Part shown: piece by piece, positions 34,366-42,831 of the stretch | Layout of the letters: every line of letters begins with the position of its first letter | How positions within the stretch are numbered: position 1 is the stretch's first letter | NCBI GenBank assembly: GCA_035298965.1 | Contig: DATGXO010000224.1 | Span: 1-49,817, forward strand | Source of the DNA: CAJCBL01 sp035298965 | GTDB taxonomy: Bacteria; Verrucomicrobiota; Verrucomicrobiia; Opitutales; Opitutaceae | Direction of reading: 5' to 3' | DNA: 49,817 bases | The notes under the pieces: model-generated | Told to the model about the DNA's origin: nothing | The model's input: only the letters and a program-made list of their open reading frames with translations | Databases searched by the model: none | Position numbers and translations under genes: made by a program

Positions 34366-35123
34366 CGCGCCACCCCCAGCAGTACCAAAAAAAACACCAG
34401 CTCGCCGAGCTGCTGCGCCGCGCCGAGACAATCGCCCGTGTAGCCGCCGAGCCGTTGCCGGTACCAGCGCACGAGCGCCACGCGCAACGCCACCAGCGCC
34501 GCCACGCTCCAGCAGGCGACAACCGGCAACAACGCGAGCGGCACCAACGCCGTCGCGACGACCACCACCAGTCGCGCGCCGCCGAGCCGCACCACCAGCG
34601 CCCGCGATTTCGACGGCCCCTCGGCGCGCGCGTAGTCGAGCGTCGCCATCAGCGTCGCCGCCATCCCGCGACTGAGCGCGTGCCCCGCGATGAGCGCCGC
34701 CGGCACCCACGCGCGCGGCAGGCTCGCGAGCGCCTGCCACTTCAGGCCGAGCAGCAGTACCAGCCCGAGCACGCCGTACGCGCCGATCCGCGAGTCCTGC
34801 ATGATCTCGAGAATCCGCTCGCGCGCGTGCCCACCGCCGAAGCCGTCGCACACGTCCGCCCAACCATCCTCGTGCAACGCGCCGGTGAGCACCACGCCCG
34901 CGACGAGCGCGAGCCCGGCCGCGAGCGCCGCCGGGAAGACGAGCAGCGCCAGCCACCACACCAGCGCCGCGAAACCGCCGACGAGCGCCCCGCAGAGCGG
35001 GAAATACGTGATCGCGCGCCGCAGATCCGGCGCGCCGAGCTCGAGCCGCGCCGGCAGCGGCAGCCGCGTGAAGAACGCCACCGCCGCCGCAAGCGTCCGC
35101 AGTTCGGCGCGCAACCACTTCAT
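34362..35123 (-). CDS. cobS: Adenosylcobinamide-GDP ribazoletransferase (cobalamin synthase) CobS
   Basis: A 253-residue polytopic membrane protein that joins AdoCbi-GDP and alpha-ribazole to form adenosylcobalamin. It shows FFTRLPLP, ALHEDGWADVCDGFGGG (conserved acidic metal-binding motif), MQDSRIGAYGVLGLVL and YTGDCLGAAQQ, all CobS signatures, with about six hydrophobic segments. It overlaps cobT and cobC by 4 nt each. Confidence 0.95.
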   Translation of the reverse strand: MKWLRAELRTLAAAVAFFTRLPLPARLELGAPDLRRAITYFPLCGALVGGFAALVWWLALLVFPAALAAGLALVAGVVLTGALHEDGWADVCDGFGGGHARERILEIMQDSRIGAYGVLGLVLLLGLKWQALASLPRAWVPAALIAGHALSRGMAATLMATLDYARAEGPSKSRALVVRLGGARLVVVVATALVPLALLPVVACWSVAALVALRVALVRWYRQRLGGYTGDCLGAAQQLGELVFFLVLLGVAR

Positions 35124-36181
35124 GGGCACACCGGTTCCGCGCGCTCGCTCACGCCGGCCGACTCGAACGTCGCCATCTCCTCGAGAAACGCCACGGCCGC
35201 GCGCACGATCGGCCACGCGAGCGCCGCGCCCGTGCCCTCGCCGAGCTTGAGCCCGAGATCGAGCAACGGTTTGCCGCCGAGCGCCTGCACCGCCACGCGA
35301 TGCGGGCCGTCGCCGGAGGCGTGCGCGAACACACAATAGTCGAGCACTGCCGGCGCGAGCCGCGCCGCCACGAGCGCCGACGCCGTGCAGATGAAGCCGT
35401 CGACCATGATGAGCATCCGCCGGCTCGCCGCCTCGAGCATCGCGCCGGTCATCATCGCGATCTCGCAACCGCCGTACGCCGCGAGCGCGGCGAGCGGATC
35501 GCGCACGTCGCCATGTTTCTCCTGCACGCGTTCGAGGATCGCGATCTTCCGCGCGAGCCCGGCGTCGTCGTGCCCGGCACCGCGGCCCGTGCACTCCGCG
35601 ACCGTGCGGCCGGTGAGCGCGCTGTAGAGCAGCGCCGCGGCGGCCGAGTTGCCGATGCCCATCTCGCCGGGAAGGATCGCGTTGGTACCGTGCCGTTCGG
35701 CGAGTTCGCGCACGAGCTGCGCGCCACGCGCGAGACAGAGCGTCACCTCGTCGGGCGTGAGCGCCGGTTCGTGGAGCGCGTTGCGCGTGCCGGCGCGGAC
35801 CTTGAGCGGCAACAAATCCGGATGCGCGGGCAACTCGCTCGCCACGCCCGCGTCGACCACCTTCAGCGCGAGCCCGGAGAGCCGCGCGAGCACGTTGATG
35901 CCGGCGCCGCCGGCGAGGAAGTTGAGCACCATCTGCGGAGTGACCTCCGGCGGAAACGGGCTCACCCCCTCGCGCGCCAGCCCGTGGTCGCCCGCGAACA
36001 CGAGCACGTGCGGCGCGACGAGCTGGGGCGACGTCGTCCCCTGCATCAGCCCGAGTCGCAGCGCGAGCTCCTCGAGCCGGCCGAGCGCCCCCGGCGGCTT
36101 CGTCTTGTGGTCGATGCGCGCCTGCAGGGCGGGCGCGAGCTCATGCGAGAGCGGAGGGATGCTTGGCGTCTTCCAGGACAT
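35120..36181 (-). CDS. cobT: Nicotinate-nucleotide:dimethylbenzimidazole phosphoribosyltransferase CobT
   Basis: A 353-residue cytosolic enzyme that activates the lower ligand base as alpha-ribazole phosphate. It has RIDHKTKPPGALGRLEELA, VFAGDHGLAREGVSPFP, GEMGIGNSAAAALL and LKLGEGTGAALAWP with the catalytic Glu (E315). No dimethylbenzimidazole synthesis gene (bluB or bza) is in the window, so the base must come from elsewhere. It lies 14 nt after cobU and overlaps cobS by 4 nt. Confidence 0.96.
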   Translation of the reverse strand: MSWKTPSIPPLSHELAPALQARIDHKTKPPGALGRLEELALRLGLMQGTTSPQLVAPHVLVFAGDHGLAREGVSPFPPEVTPQMVLNFLAGGAGINVLARLSGLALKVVDAGVASELPAHPDLLPLKVRAGTRNALHEPALTPDEVTLCLARGAQLVRELAERHGTNAILPGEMGIGNSAAAALLYSALTGRTVAECTGRGAGHDDAGLARKIAILERVQEKHGDVRDPLAALAAYGGCEIAMMTGAMLEAASRRMLIMVDGFICTASALVAARLAPAVLDYCVFAHASGDGPHRVAVQALGGKPLLDLGLKLGEGTGAALAWPIVRAAVAFLEEMATFESAGVSERAEPVCP

Positions 36182-36195
36182 CGGAAAGGGGCGGT

Positions 36196-36711
36196 TCACT
36201 TCAGCCGTACCGGGTAGCCCGCGACGAGCAGCCACGCCTCGTCGGCCGCGGCGGCGGTGCGCTGCGCGAGCGTGCCGGCCAGATCGCGGAAACGGCGCAG
36301 CGCCGCCGACTCCGGCACCGGACTCCAGCCGATCTCGTTGCCGACGACGACCGTCGGCCACGCCGCGGCCCGCATCGCGCGGAGCTGCGCGTCCCACGCG
36401 GCAAGCAGCGTGTCGTCGTCGCGTTCGAAGCGGTCGCTGAGCCAGAGCGTGAGGCAGTCGAACACGACACCGCGAGGCGCCGGGCGCAGCGCGGCGAGCG
36501 CCGCGCCGGCATCCTCCGGAGCCTCGAGCGTGCGCCACGCAGGCCGCTCCGCGCGGTGACGCCGCACGCGATCGTCCATCTCCGGATCGCTCGTCGCCGG
36601 CCGGTAGCTGGCGACGAAGACGACGTCCGGGCCCCAGGCGCGGGCAAGCTCCACGGCGCGCCGGCTCTTGCCGCTGCGCACCGGCCCGGTGAGGAAGATC
36701 AGGCGGCCCAT
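36196..36711 (-). CDS. cobU: Adenosylcobinamide kinase/guanylyltransferase CobU (CobP)
   Basis: A 171-residue P-loop enzyme: LTGPVRSGKSRRAVELA (P-loop GPVRSGKS, residues 9-16; the common form is GGxRSGKS, so the second Gly is Pro), DPEMDDRVRRHRAERPAWRT with H52 as the likely guanylylated His, and FDCLTLWLSD. It phosphorylates and guanylylates adenosylcobinamide, which lets the cell use salvaged cobinamide. It is separated by 5 nt from the upstream ThrE-type gene. Confidence 0.94.
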   Translation of the reverse strand: MGRLIFLTGPVRSGKSRRAVELARAWGPDVVFVASYRPATSDPEMDDRVRRHRAERPAWRTLEAPEDAGAALAALRPAPRGVVFDCLTLWLSDRFERDDDTLLAAWDAQLRAMRAAAWPTVVVGNEIGWSPVPESAALRRFRDLAGTLAQRTAAAADEAWLLVAGYPVRLK

Positions 36712-36716
36712 CGCGT

Positions 36717-37184
36717 TCAGACGACCGGGCGGCGGCGATAGAAGAGCAGGCCCGGCATCGCGAGGCCCACGGCGAGCGCGGCGACGATGAAGAACGCCTG
36801 CAGGCCCGAGGCGAGCGCGGTGGAGAGCAGTTCGTCCGTCGGTCCCTTCTGCTGGATCTGCGCGAGCGCGATGAGCGTCTTGAAGAGCGGCACGCCGGGG
36901 ATCATCGGGATCATCGCGGCGACCGTGAACACTTTCGGATGCGCGCGCAGTCGTTGCGCCACGAGCACGCCGAGCAGGCTCACCGTTGCGGCCGCGAGCA
37001 ACGTGCTCCACTCGATCGGCAGGTGCGCGCCCTCGACGAGCAGGAAACGCAGACCGCGGCCGAGCGCGCCACCGGCGGCGCAGTAGCCGAGCACACGCAC
37101 CGGCACGTGGAACACCATGCCGAAGCCCACCGCCGGCACCGAGGCCAGCGCCATCTGTTGCAGAAGATCGAGGAGAAGTTTCAT
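36717..37184 (-). CDS. ThrE-type transporter, C-terminal half (ThrE_2/DUF3815)
   Basis: A 155-residue membrane protein with about five hydrophobic segments and the motif FTVAAMIPMIPGVPLFKTL, the signature of the C-terminal part of threonine/serine exporters. The other half is encoded by the adjacent gene, with a 4-nt ATGA overlap; in Corynebacterium ThrE both are one chain. It sits between cbiB and cobU in the B12 operon. The substrate here is unknown; threonine or a precursor of the aminopropanol linker is an attractive guess. Confidence 0.85.
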   Translation of the reverse strand: MKLLLDLLQQMALASVPAVGFGMVFHVPVRVLGYCAAGGALGRGLRFLLVEGAHLPIEWSTLLAAATVSLLGVLVAQRLRAHPKVFTVAAMIPMIPGVPLFKTLIALAQIQQKGPTDELLSTALASGLQAFFIVAALAVGLAMPGLLFYRRRPVV

Positions 37185-37987
37185 ACCCAGGCCCACACTT
37201 TCCATACGCTCATCGCGAGCAGGATTCCCGAGACCGCGCCGGCCGAGAGCAGCAGCGCGTACATGCCGCGCGCCAGGCCGGTGTTGATGTAGCCCTTCAC
37301 CATATCCGAGATCGAATTGATCAACGGGAAACCGGGCACGAGCAGGAGCACGCAGCTCGCCATCGCCGAGCGCGGGTTCTCGCCGATCTGGTAGATCGCG
37401 CTCTGGCCCGCGATCGAGGTCGCGACGAACGCCGTCACGAAGAAGTTCACCATCGGGTTGAAATGCAGTCGCGCGAGCTGCAACCGCACCGCCATCGCCA
37501 CACCCGCGGCGACGAGCGCCACGCCGCAGCTCGCCCAGTCCGCGCCGCCGAGCCGCGCGAAACACGCGCACGACAGCCCGATCAAGAGCGACGTGAGCCA
37601 ACGCGGATAACGCAACGGCCGCACCGCCTCGAAGCGCGCGCGGTACGCCGCGGCGTCGAGTTTGCCGGCCTCGGCGTCGAGCACCGCGCGTTGCACCTCG
37701 GTGACGACGTGCATGTTGATGCCGCGGTCCTCGTTGCGACGCACGGTCGTGATGCAGTGGCCCTCGCTGAGCGTCGTGAGCACGACGGCGTTGGCGAGCA
37801 GTGCCACCTCGGCCCGCGGCACGCCGAGCGAGAGGGCGAGACGGCGCATGAGATTCTCGACAAGCGCGCTCTCGGCGCCGTGTTGCAGCAGCAGCACGCC
37901 GGTCTCGACGCTCAGGCGCGTGACCTCGCGCTGCCGCGGTTCGGAGAGCGGCGCCAGCGGCGCGGGTGCGGAATTGGGTTCGTTCAT
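37181..37987 (-). CDS. ThrE-type transporter, N-terminal half (ThrE/DUF1212)
   Basis: A 268-residue protein. The cytosolic N-terminal domain has LLLQHGAESALVENLMRRLA and EVALLANAVVLTTLSE, both typical of the ThrE (DUF1212) family, followed by about five membrane helices with LLLVPGFPLINSISDMVKGY. It overlaps cbiB at its 5' end and the C-terminal-half gene at its 3' end, each by 4 nt, so the two halves should be made in equal amounts and form one transporter. Confidence 0.88.
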   Translation of the reverse strand: MNEPNSAPAPLAPLSEPRQREVTRLSVETGVLLLQHGAESALVENLMRRLALSLGVPRAEVALLANAVVLTTLSEGHCITTVRRNEDRGINMHVVTEVQRAVLDAEAGKLDAAAYRARFEAVRPLRYPRWLTSLLIGLSCACFARLGGADWASCGVALVAAGVAMAVRLQLARLHFNPMVNFFVTAFVATSIAGQSAIYQIGENPRSAMASCVLLLVPGFPLINSISDMVKGYINTGLARGMYALLLSAGAVSGILLAMSVWKVWAWV

Positions 37988-38946
37988 GGGAGCAGGAATT
38001 GGGCGGGAGCGATGTACCACCAGACCGCGGCCACGGCGAGCACCGCCACGGCGGCCACGGCGTGGTTGAGCCGAGCCACGCTCGCGATCTCGGCCGCCGC
38101 GATGGGGCGCGGATTCCGGCCGATCCACGGCTTGTCGACACGCTCGCCGTCGTAGGTGTGCGGCCCGCCGAAACGCACGTCGAGGATGCCGGCGAGCGCC
38201 GCCTCGGGATATCCGGAGTTTGGGCTCGCATGGGCGCGACCGTAACACGCCACGAACGCGAAGCCGCGCCCGCTGCCCGCGAGCGCGCACTGGAGCAACG
38301 CCGTGAACCGGGCCGGGAGGAAGTTCGCCACATCGTCGAGGCGCGCCGCGGTCTTGCCGAACCACTCGTGGCGCGCGTCGCGGTGGCCGATCATCGAGTC
38401 GAGCGTGTTGATCATCTTGTAGGCGACGAGGCCCGGCAGCCCGAGCACGGCGAACCAGCACAGCGGCGCCACCACGCCGTCGCACAGGTTCTCCGCCATC
38501 GTCTCGCACACAGCCGTGCGCACCTGCTGCACGTCCAGCGCCGCGGTGTCGCGGCCGACGATGCGCGCAAGCCGACGCCGCCCGGCGGCGAGGTTTTCCG
38601 CGAGTGCGGCGAAGACGGCGCGGCCCTCGTCGACAAGCGTGCGGTTCGCCAATCCGAAGAACACGCCGGCGGCCACGAACGCGACTCCGGCAAATGGATG
38701 CAGCCGCCACGCGGCGCGCTCGAGCACGAACGTCAGCGCAAACACGCCACCGACCAGCCCGAGCGCGAGCGCCATGCCCGCGACGAAGCGCCGCCCCGCC
38801 CTGCCGCGGTTCAGCGCCCGCTCGCCCGCCGCGATCGCACGGCCGAAGCCGACAACCGGGTGCGGCAGCCACGCCGGGTCGCCGAGCGCGAGATCCAGCG
38901 CGTAACCGCCGATCAACGCCACCGCCGTCAGCCGCGCGTCGACCAT
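37984..38946 (-). CDS. cbiB: Adenosylcobinamide-phosphate synthase CbiB
   Basis: A 320-residue membrane protein that attaches the aminopropanol (phosphate) arm to adenosylcobyric acid. It has ALDLALGDPAWLPHPVVGFG, AENLCDGVVAPLCWF, YKMINTLDSMIGHRD and SPNSGYPEAALAGIL, all CbiB signatures, with about five hydrophobic segments. It overlaps the upstream aminotransferase-like gene by 19 nt and the ThrE half gene by 4 nt. Confidence 0.95.
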   Translation of the reverse strand: MVDARLTAVALIGGYALDLALGDPAWLPHPVVGFGRAIAAGERALNRGRAGRRFVAGMALALGLVGGVFALTFVLERAAWRLHPFAGVAFVAAGVFFGLANRTLVDEGRAVFAALAENLAAGRRRLARIVGRDTAALDVQQVRTAVCETMAENLCDGVVAPLCWFAVLGLPGLVAYKMINTLDSMIGHRDARHEWFGKTAARLDDVANFLPARFTALLQCALAGSGRGFAFVACYGRAHASPNSGYPEAALAGILDVRFGGPHTYDGERVDKPWIGRNPRPIAAAEIASVARLNHAVAAVAVLAVAAVWWYIAPAQFLLP

Positions 38947-39956
38947 TGCGCCAGGGCCTCCTCGAGCCAGCGGTTCTCGCGCGGCATCTGCGCGGCGACG
39001 CGCACGGAATGGGCGTCGAGCCCGCGGAAGTTGGCCACGTCGCGCACGAGCAGCCCGTGTTCATCCACCAGCCTCCGGCGCAGCTCGGCGCCGGTGCCGT
39101 GCTGCGTACGCACCAGGAAGTAGTTTGTCGCGCTGCGCCGCACCTCGAACTGCGGCAGCGCGTCGAGCGCCGCCTGCAACCGCTGCGATTCCTGCAACAA
39201 CGCCGCGCGCCACGGCGCTTCATCCGTCGTCGCACGGCCGAGCAGGAAGCGCCCGGCGGCGAGCGCGAGCGCGTTCACCGCCCACGGACCGCCGCGGGCG
39301 ACGACCGCGGCCACGAGTTCCGGCGGGCCAACGAGCGCGCCGAGCCGGAGCCCGGGGATCGCGAAGCGTTTCGTGAACGAGAGCAGCAGCACGAGATTGC
39401 GCCGCACCACGGCATCGGCCGCGCGCAACGGCGGTTCCTCGCACAGCGGCGCGTATGCGAGATCGACCACGAACGTCGTGCGCGGGTGCGCGTCGACGAG
39501 GGCGAGCAGCACCTCGCGCGGCCAGACCGCGCCGGTGGGATTGTTGGGATTCGCCAGCCAGACGATGTCGGCCGGTGGCAACGCGCCCGCGGCGAGCTCC
39601 GTCGCGGGGAAGAACACCAGCTTGTGGCCGCGCAGCCGGGCGGCGTCTTCGTATTCCGAAAACGCGGGCACGGCGATCGCGCTGCGCCGGCCGCTCCACA
39701 CCTGCGCGAGCTGGTGAATCGCGGCCACCGCGCCGTTGGTCGCGCCGACGTTGAGCGCCGGCACGCCCTCGGCGGCGGCGACGGCGAGCACGAAGCTCTC
39801 GGCCGCGGCGTCGGGATAGTCGCCGATGCCGTCGAGGGCGGCGGCCAGGTGCTCGCGCAGGGACGCGGGCGGGCCGCCGGGCGGCACGTTGGTGCTGAAA
39901 TCCGCGCGCAAGGCGCGGCCCAGGCGATAGCCGTCGTTGCCGTGACCGAGGAGCAT
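38928..39956 (-). CDS. cobD: L-threonine-O-3-phosphate decarboxylase (CobD/CobC type, PLP)
   Basis: A 342-residue fold-type I PLP enzyme of the histidinol-phosphate aminotransferase family. It has DFSTNVPPGGPP, VWLANPNNPTG, VDLAYAP and LSFTKRFAIPGLRLG with the PLP lysine K196. Its place between cobQ and cbiB identifies it as the threonine-phosphate decarboxylase that makes aminopropanol phosphate for CbiB. A threonine kinase (PduX-like) is not in the window. Note that CobC/CobD naming differs between organisms. Confidence 0.9.
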   Translation of the reverse strand: MLLGHGNDGYRLGRALRADFSTNVPPGGPPASLREHLAAALDGIGDYPDAAAESFVLAVAAAEGVPALNVGATNGAVAAIHQLAQVWSGRRSAIAVPAFSEYEDAARLRGHKLVFFPATELAAGALPPADIVWLANPNNPTGAVWPREVLLALVDAHPRTTFVVDLAYAPLCEEPPLRAADAVVRRNLVLLLSFTKRFAIPGLRLGALVGPPELVAAVVARGGPWAVNALALAAGRFLLGRATTDEAPWRAALLQESQRLQAALDALPQFEVRRSATNYFLVRTQHGTGAELRRRLVDEHGLLVRDVANFRGLDAHSVRVAAQMPRENRWLEEALAQWSTRG

Positions 39957-39960
39957 CGGC

Positions 39961-41415
39961 TCAGAGTTCGAGATAGCGGCGGACGGGGCCGAGGTCGACG
40001 TGCGCCGCGAGATGGTCGGCCATCTGCGAGTAGACCTCGCGCCGCTTCTCGGCCCAGAGGATCGAGTCGGCACGGTGCTCGGCGATGCCGGCGGCGGCGG
40101 CGACCTTGCGGCGCGTCTCGGGCGCCTCGAACCAGCCGTGCAAATACGTGCCCCAGACATTGCCGCAGCGCACGCCCTCGGGGCGCGCGCCGTCCTGGTC
40201 GATGACGGTCTGCAGCGGCTCGCAGGTGCGCGTGGCGTTGCTGCGTCCCATGTGAATCTCGTAGGCGCGCCAGCGGCGGCCGTCGCACTCGGCGGTGACC
40301 TGCTGCACGATCTTGTCGGGGCGAAAACCGGTGGTGATCGGCAGCAGTCCGATGCCGTTCTCCACGCCGGCATCGCCCGCGAGGCCCTCGGGGTCGACGA
40401 GGCGCTCGCCGAGCATCTGGTAGCCGCCGCAGAGCCCGACCACGAGCACGCCGGAGCGCGCCGCCGCGGTGATCGCCTCGAACCAGCCGTGCGCGCGCAG
40501 CCAGCGCAGATCGCCGAGGGTGTTCTTCGAGCCGGGCAGCACGATGGCCTTCGCGCCGGCGAGCTGCCCGGGATCGCTCACCCAGCGCGTGCGCACGCCG
40601 CGATCGTCCCACCACGGCTGGCAGTCGGTGACGTTCGCCACGCGGGGATAGCGTACCCACGCAATGGTGTCGCCGGAGCCGCGGTCGCTGTCGCCGCGGT
40701 CGAAGCCGTCCTCGGTCTCCGGCTCGAGGTCGCGCCGGAGCGGCACGGTGCCGAGGATCGGCAGGCCGGGCGAGTACGGGAGCAGGCACTGGGCGGCATC
40801 GCGGAAGAGCGCGAGGTCGCCGCGGAAACGGTTCACGATCGCGCCGAGCCCGCGCGGGCGGTCGGCCGAGGGCAGCAGGTTCCATGTGCCCGCGAGCTGC
40901 GCGAAGATCCCGCCGCGGTCGATGTCGCCGACAAGCAACCACCTGCCGTCGAGGTGGCGGATCGGGCGGAGATTCGCGAGGTCGCGATCCATCAGGTTGA
41001 GCTCGACCGGCGAGCCCGCGCCCTCGAGCACGAGCACGTCGCAGCGTTCGCGCCAGCCGTCGAGCACGCCGGCCACGTGGCGCCAGTTGTCCTCGAACTG
41101 TGCGCGATACTCGGCGGCGTCGAACGTGCCGACCGGGCGGCCGTCGAGTATGAGCTGGGCGCCGTTGCGGCCGCTCGGTTTGAGCAGGATCGGGTTCATC
41201 GCCGCGGTGGGCTCGAGGTCGCACGCCTCCGCCTGCATCGCCTGCGCGCGGGAGATCTCGCCGCCGGTGGCGAGCGCCCACGCGTTGTTCGACATGTTCT
41301 GCGTCTTGCAGGGGGCGACGCGCACGCCCTGGCGCCGCAGCCAGGCGCAGAGCGCGGTGGCGACCCAGGTCTTGCCGACGCTTGAACCCGTTCCAAGGAT
41401 ACCGAGCGCCTTCAT
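39961..41415 (-). CDS. cobQ: Cobyric acid synthase CobQ (CbiP)
   Basis: A 484-residue glutamine-dependent amidase that converts adenosylcobyrinic acid a,c-diamide to adenosylcobyric acid. The N-terminal synthetase has GILGTGSSVGKTWVATAL and KTQNMSNNAW; the C-terminal class I amidotransferase has VVGLCGGYQMLG (nucleophile Cys) and GTYLHGWFE (catalytic His). It starts 1 nt after the cobO stop. Confidence 0.96.
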   Translation of the reverse strand: MKALGILGTGSSVGKTWVATALCAWLRRQGVRVAPCKTQNMSNNAWALATGGEISRAQAMQAEACDLEPTAAMNPILLKPSGRNGAQLILDGRPVGTFDAAEYRAQFEDNWRHVAGVLDGWRERCDVLVLEGAGSPVELNLMDRDLANLRPIRHLDGRWLLVGDIDRGGIFAQLAGTWNLLPSADRPRGLGAIVNRFRGDLALFRDAAQCLLPYSPGLPILGTVPLRRDLEPETEDGFDRGDSDRGSGDTIAWVRYPRVANVTDCQPWWDDRGVRTRWVSDPGQLAGAKAIVLPGSKNTLGDLRWLRAHGWFEAITAAARSGVLVVGLCGGYQMLGERLVDPEGLAGDAGVENGIGLLPITTGFRPDKIVQQVTAECDGRRWRAYEIHMGRSNATRTCEPLQTVIDQDGARPEGVRCGNVWGTYLHGWFEAPETRRKVAAAAGIAEHRADSILWAEKRREVYSQMADHLAAHVDLGPVRRYLEL

Positions 41416-41416
41416 C

Positions 41417-42043
41417 TCAGAATTCGATGCCCGCCTGCGCCTGGACGCCAGCCTTGAACGGGTGTTTCACCTCGCGCATCTCGGTCACGAGGTCGGCCTG
41501 CTCGACGAGCGCCGGAGGGGCGTCGCGGCCGGTGAGCACCACGTGCTGGTGCGGCAAACGCTCGCGGAGCGCCGCGAGCACCTCGTCGACGGGCAAGTAG
41601 CCGTGGGCGAGCGCGATGTTGAGCTCGTCGAGCAAGATGAAGCTCACCTCGAGATCCTGCATCGCCTGCAACGCGATCGCCCAGCCGGTGCGCACGGCCT
41701 CGATGTCGCCCGCGCGATTCTGCGTGTCCCAGGTGAAGCCCTCGCCGCAGCGGTGCCAGGCGAGGTGCGGGCAGCGCAACGTGCGCTCGGTGGCGGCGTC
41801 GCCGGATTTGATGAACTGCACGACCACGCAGCGTTTCCGGTGACCGAGCATGCGCGTGAGCATCCCGAAGGCCGCGGTGCTCTTCCCCTTGCCGTTGCCG
41901 GTGTGGACGATCGTGAGCCCGCGTTTCTCCTTCGCGGCATCGATCAGCGCGTGCATCTCCTTCTGCTTTTCCTGCATCGCGGCGCGGTGCGCGGCTTCGA
42001 TCTCGGACTCGGTTTCGGTGAGTGGTTTGAAAACGGGTTTCAT
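41417..42043 (-). CDS. cobO: Cob(I)alamin/corrinoid adenosyltransferase CobO (BtuR)
   Basis: A 208-residue CobA-type adenosyltransferase with the P-loop VHTGNGKGKSTAAFGM, VQFIKSGDAATERTL and FILLDELNIALAHGYLP. It adds the upper adenosyl ligand to imported or amidated corrinoids. A charged N-terminal helix (about 1-40) is longer than in enteric BtuR. It overlaps btuD by 4 nt. Confidence 0.95.
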   Translation of the reverse strand: MKPVFKPLTETESEIEAAHRAAMQEKQKEMHALIDAAKEKRGLTIVHTGNGKGKSTAAFGMLTRMLGHRKRCVVVQFIKSGDAATERTLRCPHLAWHRCGEGFTWDTQNRAGDIEAVRTGWAIALQAMQDLEVSFILLDELNIALAHGYLPVDEVLAALRERLPHQHVVLTGRDAPPALVEQADLVTEMREVKHPFKAGVQAQAGIEF

Positions 42044-42831
42044 GGGAGTTCGAGGGAGAGGCCGGGAACCAGGCGCGCCCGCACGCCGAACACCTCGGCG
42101 AACAACTCGGGCGTGAGCACCTCCGCCGGCCGACCGGAGGCGCGCAGGCGGCCGTCGTGCAACACGATCACGAGATCGAGCAGGCTGGCCACGCGCAGAT
42201 CGTGGAGGGACATGAGCACCGTCGAGCCGCCGCGCACGAGCTCGCGGGCGAGCGCGAGCACCTCGAGCACATGGCGCGGATCGAGCGGTGCGAGCGGTTC
42301 GTCCCAGAGCTGGAGCGGCGCGGCCGTCGCGAGTGCACGGGCGAGCAGCACGCGCTGGCGCTCGCCGCCCGAGAGCCGGTTGACCGGACGCTGGGCGAGC
42401 AGCGCGAGATCGAAACGCGCGAGCGCGGCATCGACACCGCGTTCGTCGTCGCCGTGCGCGAAACGCCCCTGCGCGACGACCGAGCGTACCGAGAACCCGA
42501 ATTCAAAACGCGCCTCCTGCGGCACCCAGGCCGCGCAGCGGCCGCGCTCGAGGGCGGCGACGGTGTCGAGATCACGGCCGCCCCAGCGGACCGCGCCCGG
42601 CGCCGGGAGCAGACCGGCGGCGACCTGCAGCAGCGTGGATTTGCCCGCGCCGTTGGGCCCCACGAGACCCACGAGCGCCCCCGCGGGCAGATCGAGTGTC
42701 ACATCGGCAAGGCGACCGGCCACGGTGGCACCACGGAGCGAGAGTGCGTGCTGCGGAAACGCGGCGATCTTGCCGCGCGCCTCGGGCGCCAAGCCGTCGC
42801 CAGGAAATGGACTGGATTGCGGCTGTTTCAT
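42040..42831 (-). CDS. btuD: Cobalamin ABC transporter ATP-binding protein BtuD
   Basis: A 263-residue ABC ATPase: Walker A LVGPNGAGKSTLL, Q-loop WVPQEARFEFGFSV, signature NRLSGGERQRVLLARAL and Walker B LQLWDEPLAPLD (Trp where Leu is usual before the Asp), with SLHD as the switch His. It powers BtuC for B12 import across the inner membrane. It overlaps btuC and cobO by 4 nt each. Confidence 0.93.
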   Translation of the reverse strand: MKQPQSSPFPGDGLAPEARGKIAAFPQHALSLRGATVAGRLADVTLDLPAGALVGLVGPNGAGKSTLLQVAAGLLPAPGAVRWGGRDLDTVAALERGRCAAWVPQEARFEFGFSVRSVVAQGRFAHGDDERGVDAALARFDLALLAQRPVNRLSGGERQRVLLARALATAAPLQLWDEPLAPLDPRHVLEVLALARELVRGGSTVLMSLHDLRVASLLDLVIVLHDGRLRASGRPAEVLTPELFAEVFGVRARLVPGLSLELP

